DNA of 64,000 nucleotides from Magicicada septendecula (taxonomy: Eukaryota; Arthropoda; Insecta; Hemiptera; Cicadidae): positions 687,223,877 to 687,287,876 of the forward strand of contig CM068368.1 in assembly GCA_034769895.1 (NCBI GenBank), read 5' to 3'. Within the stretch, counting starts at the first letter, position 1, and the number at the start of each line of letters is the position of its first letter. Shown one piece after another: positions 34,930 to 46,600 of the stretch. Position numbers and translations under genes: made by a program. Under the pieces are notes generated by a model. The model worked only from the letters and a program-made list of their open reading frames with translations, had not been told where the DNA came from and searched no databases.

Positions 34930-35232
34930 TTAATGTTTTATCTCGCATCAGTGAGTTACGTTGTTGACATGTTTCTGGATATCATTAAACAACGACTATA
35001 TCGACAGAAGAATGACGACGACACGAAACGATGGCTGCACTGAAGGTATAAACTGCGGCTGATGAACACTGATTGCGGCAACGCAGTGGCCACGTAAACT
35101 CAAAACGGTAATCTCACCTTACTAACGGCGCAATCTGATTGCTGGACAGAGACAGTATCGAGAAACTCTGGGCATTTCACAACACACTGTTACATCAAAG
35201 GCTTCCGACTGTCATCCTTTCGGCCGAATGAG
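34930..35232 (+). repeat. Dispersed repeat family, copy A
   Basis: It shares an ordered series of blocks with 39327-39590: ATCTCGCA-CAG-G-AGTTACGT, CGGTAATCTCA, GCAATCTGATTG, ACATCA-AGGCTTCCGA and CCTTTCG-CCGA. Identity is moderate, so it is an old repeat. Its class is unknown. Confidence 0.6.
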
Positions 35233-36088
35233 TAATATTACAACTTCATCAGCAGCAATTAAAACAGTATTCTTTAAGTCAATTCTTATTTTGTTTATTA
35301 ATTAAAGATGCAATAATCAGTACTCCAATCGCAGTTCTAATGTCTGGTATCTCACTGGCCGGCGCTGTGGACTACACCTTGAATTCATCTACCAAAAATT
35401 ACACTACCAATAATGACAATTACCAAGCGCATCTATTTTCCTAATCCAGATAACATCATTCGACTGTTTGGGTATTGGACAGAGCGTCGTCCGTACGACA
35501 CGCCAGTAAACACACATGTATTATCCAGTAAAACGGACACATTTGAGTAATGTTTTACCGTTCAATAATATTTCACATTAAAAACAAATTTATATCACTA
35601 AATCGTAAAAACATTATCCGGGTAATTAACGTATTTGCTTCTGTACCGCAAAGTACACGTTCCATACCGCAAGATCCGTCTACTAGCTGGATCAAAATCA
35701 GAATAAACTAATTTAGAACTGAATGCCAATAACCAACGTAAATTTAAACTTCTTGTATGGTTAGAAAATCGAGCATCCTTCACCGTTCACAGCTGTTGTT
35801 ACTATTCTGTCACTCGTCGTTTCTACCTATGTCTAACATTCCATTCTAATTATCACGCCTTTCAGTCATACCCTCCACGTTTAGTTGTTTTCCAGCACGG
35901 TTATTACAAAATCAAAATTGCTTATGTTCCCAAAATATACACTTAAACAGAAGTTACAATTTAACTGCTCTTCAATGAACAATTACTTAACCAACACAAA
36001 CTTTCCAACGGTTAAAAACTATCAGACGCTGAAGCCGTATTGGCCAGTCATTTCGACCACAACCGTTAAAATAATCACAATGCCTTAC
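35233..36088. other. No feature recognised
   Basis: Immediately downstream (minus sense) of the F-BAR exon, so probably its intron. I looked for the next F-BAR exon and did not find it. Confidence 0.4.
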
Positions 36089-36204
36089 CTGAGTTTCCCG
36101 GCGTAATCCATTTCGATGGCACATCTATCACGTATAAAGTGTCCATATCGCTCTAAAAAATCTATGCCTTTCTGGGTATGGAGCGACAGATTTTCAAACT
36201 GGTC
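36089..36204 (-). CDS. Exon of an F-BAR protein (Cip4/FNBP1/TRIP10 family), coding exon 2
   Basis: On the minus strand a TTTGTTTCCAG acceptor precedes 116 bases that end CTCAG followed by GTAAGG, a strong donor. In phase 0 it reads DQFENLSLHTQKGIDFLERY and continues GHFIRDRCAIEMDYAGKL plus two bases of an Arg/Ser codon. This matches the start of the F-BAR domain that follows the M-WGTELW first exon in vertebrate FNBP1/TRIP10 and insect Cip4; exon limits and phase also fit that gene model as I remember it. The protein binds curved PI(4,5)P2 membranes and links Cdc42 and WASP to endocytosis. Neither the first exon nor later exons were found, so neighbouring tens of kilobases are probably introns. 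It is the only host exon I can support here. Confidence 0.85.
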
Positions 36205-36209
36205 CTGGA

Positions 36210-37552
36210 AACAAAGGAAAATAATGGTTACAACAAAAACTCTTACATGTTAATAACGAACTTAGTACTAAAAGATTGAAAGCATGTATAATTTTAACGA
36301 CGAATTCATAACAATCATTTCAACGATATGTTTGGGATGTCTCGACTCTTTCATGTCTTCATTCCTCTACCTTTCTACACACGCGCGAGAGCGCGCACAC
36401 GCCTGGAGAGTTAAAAAATGATGGCTACGAATCAATATTATTACACCTAGCATATGAAAGCATCGGAATGTGAATATGAATATGCAATCTGTAATATAAA
36501 AACATTATGTTATTTATTTGTAACAGTCCACAAAGTGAAAAAGCTTATCAACGCCATCACTGTGGAACGTGTCAAAGCACACGACGTCAGCACAACGGTA
36601 CAATTATTGACACGAGTTAAGAGAATACATAAAACAGCATCAAGGCCGGCTACGAAAACAAGACTAAATGATTCCTTTAAAGAAATAGATAAGTTTACAT
36701 TTAAAACAAACCCGGATACAGCTGGCCGATAATTCGGCTGGACAATTATGCCGACGCCCTTCCGCAATGTTTATGTTAACCTTACATAATAACAGGTTAT
36801 TATAATTTTTTACCTTTACCACAAATGTGCACACAGAATTTCTGTTTCTGCTCTTTTAGTTTTTTAAAAAGGCTTATGTCTATTAGGGTATTTTATACCT
36901 CTGCTGTGCATGCATTATTATATCAATAGAATGAATTCATCTTTATTACGCTTGTACTTTGGCTGATTCAATTAAGATCGTAAATAACAAATAAGACTTG
37001 TTTATGATTCCCCGTCAACTGGCAAAACGTTTGGCTAGTCATAGCTCTGTAACGCTGCCCGTTAATAATTTGTTACACAGGTCTTCAGCCTTCCAAAACA
37101 AAAACGAATTAGCTCTCTCGATGTGCTTCAATGTTCACTCAGTCTTCCAGTTACCTACCATAGAGGTTGCGTATAGTTCGTAAAACATGCTAAGCCATCA
37201 CCCATCTGCACGTCTTTGTTGGAATCCATTAAATAGCAAGTGCTTTCAGTAATCATACGATTATCAATGAACGCTGCCTGTTCGTTCATTACTCATCAAA
37301 CTTGAAAACCTGACAAACCACCAAACTATAAAAATTTAACATAAATTAATGTTTTTAATTAATACGAACTAATTACCAGAAAGACATAGATTGCTTTAGT
37401 AGGCTTATTCTTACCCAACACAGATGTTTTTATGTTCTTTAAGAAGTCGATTAATATCATCAGCATTGTGAAGAACTAGTATACAATACGGTCAAAAAAT
37501 CCTTTCGGATTTTACTGACAGGATCATTTAGAATACAAATATATAAAAACTT
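36210..37552. other. No feature recognised (probable intron)
   Basis: AT-rich, short frames only (for example 36454-36732), no domain signature. Confidence 0.4.
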
Positions 37553-37629
37553 TAGACAAAAAACGTGTTACAGAAATGGATGAGTAACTTTGTGGGCGGA
37601 TAGTCCGATGTCCTTTAATGCTATCAAAA
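37553..37629 (+). repeat. Left arm of a perfect 77-bp inverted repeat
   Basis: TAGACAAAAAACGTGTTACA to CTTTAATGCTATCAAAA is the exact reverse complement of 38891-38967. The arms are 1,261 bp apart. Confidence 0.95.
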
Positions 37630-38890
37630 CATCATAGACTAACCTTGTTGCTTATTCATAAAATTATATACTAAATATATTACAAATTTAAACCAATTGC
37701 TGACAATATTTTATTTCTTGAATTGCATAAACAACAATTCTGAATCATTTTTCAAACACTGATTGTAATTTTTGTAAACCGTTAGGTGTAATGTCATGTA
37801 GGTGAAACCTCTTTTAAATGGTCGATCATGCAATCAAAACTACAGAAGACATCTGTCAGCAGGATGCTGGTCTGCCACTTCGTCTGTACATGCATTATAT
37901 ATATACAGAGGGTTTATAATTATACAAAGGGAGCCTTGAAATTTTCATCAAGACATGCTACAATAATTTATGTTAAAGAGCTGGTTACAACGCTTATCGA
38001 TAATTACAGACTTCAATCTGTACCTACATAATAATAATAAATACTTAGAGTTCTTACTTGTCAAAACAGACCTCAACGTGTTTAAATTCCCCCCGCCCAA
38101 TTTACCACCAACTAGGAGCCAGCACGTTCATAAAACATTCTACAACGAATTTCTCGATTATTACAACATTCTACTACAGTTTACAAATTTTCTTTTTTTA
38201 ATTGTAATGGCCGTACGTTTTTGTCCTCACACTAATTTGTAGGTGGTGACAAGTCCTTCGGCTTAGATTTTAACGTCATAAAGTACAGAGTATACAAACA
38301 ATGCGAATTAGCCGCAGAAAAATTTAACTGCGTAAATTTTTATTTCAAACAACCATGGTTAAACTACTCCCGGCATACTATGAAACAAGCTATCAGCAGG
38401 TACACACTAAGAATTACGATAAGTAACTCCAAAGAAAAGCACGATAAGTACGAAGCATAAGATTGTTCCACAGATGATGATGATACGACAACGTGCTAAA
38501 TCATATCTGCAGGCCAGCTAGAAATCCCTTTGGCTATACCTACACCGCTGGTTTCAAAGACGACCACTGATATCAGAATAACGTTGATTCATGTCACTGA
38601 AATATATTTTTATGACCTAAAGCAAAGAGATCCCAATCGAAGTGTTAAGATTATCATAGAAACAATGACATCCGATGAAGTTTTATATAAAATTTTCAAA
38701 CGTACGTTGTAGTTGGAATAGGTAGGAAACAACGTGGGTCGAGAACTGGCTTGCCTGGGCCAGGTATTAGCAATGTGGACGGCTGTTGGAATGTAAGCCC
38801 CACCCTTACGTCACACACACGCAGCAGCACCACGCGCACCAACATTTAATATAACTATGTACCAAGATTTTATACAAGCAACAACCACAT

Positions 38891-38967
38891 TTTTGATAGC
38901 ATTAAAGGACATCGGACTATCCGCCCACAAAGTTACTCATCCATTTCTGTAACACGTTTTTTGTCTA
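38891..38967 (-). repeat. Right arm of a perfect 77-bp inverted repeat
   Basis: Exact inverted match to 37553-37629. No clear target duplication lies outside the arms. The segment between (37630-38890) has no transposase; it contains a CpG-richer patch near 38790-38850. It may be a foldback element or a recent inverted duplication. Confidence 0.95.
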
Positions 38968-39326
38968 TACAACATGTTTCTTATCGTATTGTCAGTGCAC
39001 GAGATACAAATTATGCAGTAATTTACTCTTACATGCAGTGGCACACGCGTGGGCACACGTCTGGCAATTACACACTCCACGGAACGTCTGTCAGCTGTTA
39101 AGACCCGTTTATTGAACATTAAAAATACACAAAACAGCCGGACAAGAGACGACAACGCTAGTGACAGTGGAAGCGGCACCTATTCTTGATCGGACTCAAG
39201 TCTGCGGGAGTCGTATGCACTAAAACATGTAGTTTTACAAACACCAATACTCATGATTTAAGTAATAGCCTACTCCTTCGGCCTTAAGTAATACAGTCAT
39301 CATCAACGCAACTGTTATTAATGACA

Positions 39327-39590
39327 ATTAATTTTTCATCTCGCACCAGCGTAGTTACGTGATTGACAAATTTCTGCTCGTCATGCCGGATTTCTGCACA
39401 GATATACCCACAGCAAAATAGCAACGAGACGACGCGTCGGCTCCATTGAAGATGATAAGCTACAGTACAGCGGCAAACGGTAATCTCATCTCACTTGCGG
39501 TGCAATCTGATTGGTGCACAAAGCGCTGCACAATTAACGACACATTATTACATCAGAGGCTTCCGATTTCCACCCCTTTCGCCGAGCCAG
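39327..39590 (+). repeat. Dispersed repeat family, copy B
   Basis: Same block order as 34930-35232, same strand. Followed by an A-rich tail (39629-39670), which could mean it is a retroposed sequence. Confidence 0.6.
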
Positions 39591-39740
39591 TATTAACACA
39601 CTACAGAAAAATTATTAACGGTCAGGCTAAAAAAAAATAAAAAAATAAAAATAAATAAAAAATAATTTTTAAGGACATCTGTTCTGGAACAACAAAATCC
39701 AATCTAGATATACATATAGGATGCTATATATAATCCTTAG

Positions 39741-39767
39741 GTATATATATATATATATATATATATA
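39741..39767. repeat. (TA)n microsatellite
   Basis: An uninterrupted TA run. A shorter TATATATATA also lies at the other end of the Penelope-like insert (about 40706-40716), so the element probably sits in a TA tract. Confidence 0.95.
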
Positions 39768-39816
39768 ACTATAATATTTATGACTAAATTTACCTCAAGA
39801 TATCCTTTTTTCCTTT

Positions 39817-39858
39817 AGGAACATGTTTCGGGAGATCTTGTTCTCCCATCTTCAGCCT
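39817..39858 (-). ncRNA. Hammerhead-ribozyme-like motif of the Penelope-like element
   Basis: The minus strand reads AGG, CTGAAGA, then T, a GGGAG/CTCCC stem with an 8-base loop, GAAAC, ATGTT, CCT. CTGAAGA and GAAA match the two core strands of a hammerhead (CUGANGA, GAAA). AGG/CCU can form stem I and ACATGT a palindromic, possibly intermolecular, stem III. Penelope-like elements are known to carry hammerheads. The extra T before stem II and the short stem I are departures, so activity is uncertain. Confidence 0.35.
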
Positions 39859-40048
39859 TCGCCATCTTGTTTCTGGTGAAGTATTTGTGTGTTGGCTTTT
39901 GGATGTTATTGAGGTAGTTTGTTGTTGTTGGTCTTTGGTCCTTTAAAGTTGCATTATTGTGTGTGGTTGTGGTATCTGTTTTTGTATTTTGTGTATTTTC
40001 GATGTTGAGTGCTTTGAATATTGTGTCATGTTTTGTATTGATTTGTAT

Positions 40049-40699
40049 TTATTCTGGTATTAATTTGTTTTGTGTTTTATGTTTGTAAATCTGTAAATTT
40101 TCCCAAATGTTCATTATGGTGCCTTTGTGTGGTATATGTTTTATTAGTGTTACATTGGTTATGTCTGGGAATTCATGTCCTGTGTTTATTGCATGTGTGG
40201 CTAAATTGGATTTATATATATTTGGTTTTTTGTATGCATTTAGGTGCTCAAAATAACGTTTTTTCAGCTGTTTTTTTGTTTGTCCTATATAACATTTATT
40301 GCAATCTTGGCATTCAATTTTGTATATACCGCTGGTTGTTGTATTATCTTTGTTGTGTGAGCTATTTAGATTTTGTAATTTATTTTTATTAGTTTTGTAT
40401 GCTATTTTTATATCTGTGTTTTTAAATAGTTTTGTTAGTTTTGTCATTTTATTATTTATATATGTGAATGTGGCCCATTTTTTGTTGTTGTTATTATTGA
40501 TGTGTTGTTCAGTTTGATTAATTCTTAATTGTTCAGTTTTTATTTTGTATTTGATTTTATTTTCTATTTTGATCATAGTATTTTTATTGTATCCATTTGC
40601 ATAACCAATTTGGTATATTATATTTCTTTCTTTGTCAGTTTCTTGTTTGTTTAGGGGTATTTTGTACATTCTGTTAAATAATGAATAAAATGCTGCCAT
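40049..40699 (-). CDS. Penelope-like polyprotein C-terminus with GIY-YIG endonuclease
   Basis: 216 codons are open. Residues 1-60 match the linker after the reverse transcriptase thumb (NRMYKIPLNKQETDKERN then IGYANGYN). An Asn/Lys-rich stretch follows. From residue 124 comes a GIY-YIG nuclease: GIYKI (124-128), CQDCNKC (metal-binding Cys), YIGQTK (137-142), a conserved Arg in KKRYFEH, the THA-NTGH histidines and a late Glu in WENLQIY. In complete elements this nuclease cuts the target DNA for priming. All key nuclease residues look present, but without a reverse transcriptase the copy is not autonomous. Confidence 0.85.
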   Translation of the reverse strand: MAAFYSLFNRMYKIPLNKQETDKERNIIYQIGYANGYNKNTMIKIENKIKYKIKTEQLRINQTEQHINNNNNKKWATFTYINNKMTKLTKLFKNTDIKIAYKTNKNKLQNLNSSHNKDNTTTSGIYKIECQDCNKCYIGQTKKQLKKRYFEHLNAYKKPNIYKSNLATHAINTGHEFPDITNVTLIKHIPHKGTIMNIWENLQIYKHKTQNKLIPE

Positions 40700-40718
40700 T
40701 TTATGTTGTGGTGGGTAT

Positions 40719-42315
40719 ATATATATTCCGAAGAAACTACGGTATTTCTACATTCAATAAAGATATTACTTACCTTGAAATCATGGTAACACGAACTACA
40801 GGGCTATATATATTTAGCCAGTTCACTATAATTCCATGAAGAAATTGCCACTGCCAAAATAAACCCCTATGTTAATTAATATTGAATATTGTTATAAATC
40901 TATGTGACCATCACTTCTTCAGACTTCTCCTGTACACTCGTATTATAGTAACAGTTTACTAATTTTACAATTCGTTAATCGTACACAAACTGTAAGCGAT
41001 TCTACACGAGACAGCAAGGCATTGATCAACGAAGTAAATAATAACAGAATTTAAACTTTTGTGCACAACGTCAGACCCCCCCCACCCCCACCAGTACCAC
41101 GCCACCCGGACTAACCACCCACACAGTTACATTCACAGCCTATTATGTAGTTCTAATTCTATACCATCAATCAACATCTGGTCTTTCGACCTTATTTTTG
41201 GTCACCAGTCCTTCGCCTGTATGCAGTTACATTTCTTATCTCCCCTCCTGTCACAGTACGTGTCCTCTAGGCTACCTATTATATTGTTTGTTAAGTGTAG
41301 CCTCTAATAAATTATCCCCCTTCATAGGTCCCACATCGATAACAATCTGACAAAATCAATTTAAATTAATAAACAAACGCTATATATACAACTAATCTGA
41401 GAACGTTTTCAACATCAATTAAATGTTGTTTTTAATTAAATTATCGCTCTTTTTGCGAACTTAGGCTGCACAACATTTTTATTTCAATAAAAAAATCTCA
41501 GTAGGCCTACGATAAAGCAGTGTGATTTTGAGAACACATGAGTTCTATTCTATAATTAAGTTATGACTTAACTGCCAATGATTCACACAAACATAATTCA
41601 ACGTAATACCATCGTGAGCGCGCGCACGAGTGAATAGATTGTACTGGATATTACTCTAAAAAGGTGTAATCCCATCAAATGTTACATTACATACACAACC
41701 ACAGAACGTCGCACGCATAAACACAAAACACGCACGCATGAACAAAATTATAATTATTGTTTTATCTACCCGCTGAAGCGCTTCTGTATTTTTACACTTT
41801 AACGTTAAATACACGGTTATCTTATGCACAACAGGAGTATAATTTGTGTATATTACGAATTTTTCACCCCATTTCCCCAACCTTTCACGTGCAGAGTGTT
41901 TCTTTCTTCGACGAAAAAATAACGCACATTGGTGTCACAGAGCAAAATCGCAAATAACAATACTGCATCGAAACTCATATTTTTCTGAGTAACGTTATTA
42001 TACATTTTAAAATTATTTCCCCCTACCCAAAATAAAACCAAATTCGAAACATGTACTACAAAATTGTAAATAATACTCGATGAAACTTTCTTACAGTGAA
42101 GTCACCGACAGGTTTCTTCATCACTTCATTAAATTTCGGCTATAACAATGCAAAAGATTACAGTAAAACATTTAAAAATATTTTCATTATTTCGGTGACT
42201 TATCTCATTTTCGCTTGCCATTTAACAAAGGTGTATGTGCCTACAGTTAGGATACATATTTTTGGTTTTCAACTTTTCCGGTACTGAACAAGATACTTGA
42301 AGAAAATTATTTTTG
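40719..42315. other. No gene recognised; contains a repeat shared with 56330-56480
   Basis: AT-rich DNA. The stretch 41125-41285 (TCTAATTCTATACCATCAATC, TTTCGACCTTATTTTTGG, TGCAGTTACATTTCTTATC) is similar in order and strand to 56330-56480. Otherwise nothing recognisable. Confidence 0.5.
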
Positions 42316-42317
42316 AC

Positions 42318-42600
42318 CTTCTACTAATCCCAGAGGTCCTGAGTTCGAATTCCGAGCGCATCGTAAAATCAAGATGTGTTTTACAGCATCCCGGTCGACT
42401 CAGACTGTGGAAATGAGTACCCGAGATTTTATTGGCTGCTGAAGCGTAGTGTTGGTCACACTACCTGCCTCGTATGCCGAACAGCTCACATAAGGCGTCC
42501 TATCTTCCGTTGCCCCTATACTCTTAGGCGGTAAAACGGCTCCAAAACAGTAATTACAGGGCAAATACGTGAAGTGAGTAGTGTACAATGACACACTTCC
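42318..42600 (+). repeat. tRNA-derived SINE-like repeat
   Basis: GAGTTCGAATTCC at 42341-42353 is a good Pol III B box. It is followed by a non-tRNA body with no coding sense. No A box is found at the expected distance, so the 5' end is probably truncated. Borders approximate. Confidence 0.45.
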
Positions 42601-42613
42601 AAAATAAGGATTG

Positions 42614-42648
42614 GCGACCGGTCTCTCCTCTGAAGACCATCTTCAGTA
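42614..42648 (-). repeat. Third CTGAAGATGG hairpin motif
   Basis: The minus strand reads TATACTGAAGATGGTCT, a 9-base loop, AGACCGGTCGCC, with a GGTCT/AGACC stem. Same architecture as 28776-28809 and 39817-39858, but the GAAA strand is lost. Confidence 0.4.
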
Positions 42649-42649
42649 T

Positions 42650-43586
<937 letters not shown>

Positions 43587-43688
43587 TAGAGATTCGTGGT
43601 GACACGTTTACAAAGTCGCGAGTTTTTGTTACTGTTAGAAATGATATTCATAGGCTGGCAACACCGCCACTGATAACAAAAATTCTCT

Positions 43689-46600
43689 TCTCACATCTCA
43701 CAGCGACTCCCTCTGACCGTAAGCGTTTCGCGCATGGCCATGCCTATGACAACAGGAGTGGACCACGGCCCGGAGTTTAGTCACTTTGTTTCGCATTTCC
43801 CCTCCGACCGTAAGCGTTTCGCGCATGTCCATGCCTAAAACAACAGGAGCGGACCACGGCCCGGAGTTTAGTCTCACATCTCACAGCGACTCCCTCTGAC
43901 CATAAGCGTTTCGCGCATGTCCATGCCTACTACAACAGGAGTGGACCACGGCCCGGAGTTTAGTCACTTTGTTTCGCCTTTCCCCTCCGACCGTAAGCGT
44001 TTCGCGCATGTCCATGCCTATAACAACAGGAGTGGACCACGGCCCGGAGTTTAGTCTCACATCTCACAGCGACTCCCTCTGACCGTAAGCGTTTCGCGCA
44101 TGTCCATGCCTATAACAACAGGAGCGGACGACGACCCGGAGTTTAAGTCTCACAGCGACTCCCTCTGACCGTAAGCGTTTCGCGCATGTCCATGCCTACA
44201 ACAACAGGAGCGGACCACGGCCCGGAGTTTAGTCACTTTGTTTCGCCTTTCCCCTCCGACCGTAAGCGTTTCGCGCATGTCCATGCCTATAACAACAGGA
44301 GTGGACGACGGCCCGGAGTTTAGTCACTTTGTTTCGCCTTTCCCCTCCGACCGTAAGCGTTTCGCGCATGTCCATGACTATAACAACAGGAGTGGACCAC
44401 GGTCCGGAGTTTAGTCACTTTGTTTCGCCTTTCCCCTCCGACCGTAAGCGTTTCGGGCATGTCCATGCCTATGACAACAGGAGTGGACCATGGCCCGGAG
44501 TTTAGTCACTTTGTTTCGCCTTTCCCCTCCGACCGTAAGCGTTTCGGGCATGTCCATGCCTATAACAACAGGAGCGGACCACGGCCCGGAGTGTAGTCTC
44601 ACATCTCACAGCGACTCCCTCTGACCGTAAGCGTTTTGCGCATGTCCATGCCTACAACAACAGGAGTGGACCACGGCCCGGAGTTTAGTCACTTTGTTTC
44701 GCCTTTCCCCTCCGACCGTAAGCGTTTCGCGCATGTCCATGCCTAAAACAACAGGAGCGGACCACGGCCCGGAGTTTAGTCTCACATCTCACAGCGACTC
44801 CCTCTGACCGTAAGCGTTTCGCGCATGTCCATGCCAACAACAACAGGAGTGGACCACGGCCCGGAGTTTAGTCACTTTGTTTCGCCTTTCCCCTCCGACC
44901 GTAAGCGTTTCGCGCATGTCCATGCCTAAAACAACAGGAGCGGACCACGGCCCGGAGTTTAAGTCTCACAGCGACTCCCTCTGACCGTAAGCGTTTTGCG
45001 CATGTCCATGCCTACAACAACAGCAGTGGACCACGGCCCGGAGTTTAGTCACTTTGTTTCGCATTTCCCCTCCGACCGTAAGCGTTTCGCGCATGTCCAT
45101 GCCTATAACAACAGGAGCGGACCACGGCCCGGAGTTTAGTCTTACATCTGACAGCGACTCCCTCTGACCGTAAGCGTTTCGCGCATGTCCATGCCTATAA
45201 CAACAGGAGCGGACGACGGCCCGGAGTTTAAGTCTCAGAGCGACTCCCTCTGACCGTAAGCGTTTTGCGCATGTCCATGCCTACAACAACAGCAGTGGAC
45301 CACGGCCCGGAGTTTAGTCACTTTGTTTCGCATTTCCCCTTCGACCGTAAGCGTTTCGCGCATGTCCATGCCTAAAACAACAGGAGCGGACCACGGCCCG
45401 GAGTTTAGTCTCACATCTCACAGCGACTCCCTCTGACCGTAAGCGTTTCGCGCATGTCCATGCCTATAACAACAGGAGCGGACCACGGCCCGGAGTTTAG
45501 TCTCACATCTCACAGCGACTCCCTCTGACCGTAAGCGTTTCGCGCATGTCCATGCCTATAACAACAGGAGCGGACGACGGCCCGGAGTTTAAGTCTCACA
45601 GCGACTCCCTCTGACCGTAAGCGTTTTGCGCATGTCCATGCCTACAACAACAGCAGTGGACCACGGCCCGGAGTTTAGTCACTTTGTTTCGCCTTTCCCC
45701 TCCGACCGTAAGCGTTTCGCGCATGTCCATGCCTATAACAACAGGAGTGGACGACGGCCCGGAGTTTAGTAACTTGTTTCGCCTTTCCCCTCCGACCGTA
45801 AGCGTTTCGCGCATGTCCATGCCTATAACAACAGGAGTGGACCACGGTCCGGAGTTTAGTCACTTTGTTTCGCCTTTCCCCTCCGACCGTAAGCGTTTCG
45901 GGCATGTCCATGCCTATGACAACAGGAGTGGACCATGGCCCGGAGTTTAGTCACTTTGTTTCGCCTTTCCCCTCCGACCGTAAGCGTTTCGGGCATGTCC
46001 ATGCCTATAACAACCGGAGCGGACCACGGCCCGGAGTTTAGTCTCACATCTCACAGCGACTCCCTCTGACCGTAAGCGTTTTGCGCATGTCCATGCCAAC
46101 AACAACAGGAGTGGACCACGGCCCGGAGTTTAGTCACTTTGTTTCGCCTTTCCCCTCCGACCGTAAGCGTTTCGCGCATGTCCATGCCTAAAACAACAGG
46201 AGCGGACCACGGCCCGGAGTTTAAGTCTCACAGCGACTCCCTCTGACCGTAAGCGTTTTGCGCATGTCCATGCCTACAACAACAGCAGTGGACCACGGCC
46301 CGGAGTTTAGTCACTTTGTTTCGCATTTCCCCTCCGACCGTAAGCGTTTCGCGCATGTCCATGCCTATAACAACAGGAGCGGACCACGGCCCGGAGTTTA
46401 GTCTTACATCTGACAGCGACTCCCTCTGACCGTAAGCGTTTCGCGCATGTCCATGCCTATAACAACAGGAGCGGACGACGGCCCGGAGTTTAAGTCTCAC
46501 AGCGACTCCCTCTGACCGTAAGCGTTTTGCGCATGTCCATGCCTACAACAACAGCAGTGGACCACGGCCCGGAGTTTAGTCACTTTGTTTCGCATTTCCC

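Larger units (their letters stand above)
39770..40718 (-). mobile_element. 5'-truncated Penelope-like retroelement
   Basis: It contains the C-terminal part of the Penelope protein (40049-40699), a short 3' region and a CTGAAGATGG hairpin motif near its end (39817-39858). The protein frame continues upstream of the first ATG as PPQHK, as in complete elements where the HP-x-QHKxAA block lies inside the protein, so the 5' end has been lost near 40718. The reverse transcriptase core is missing. Confidence 0.8.
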
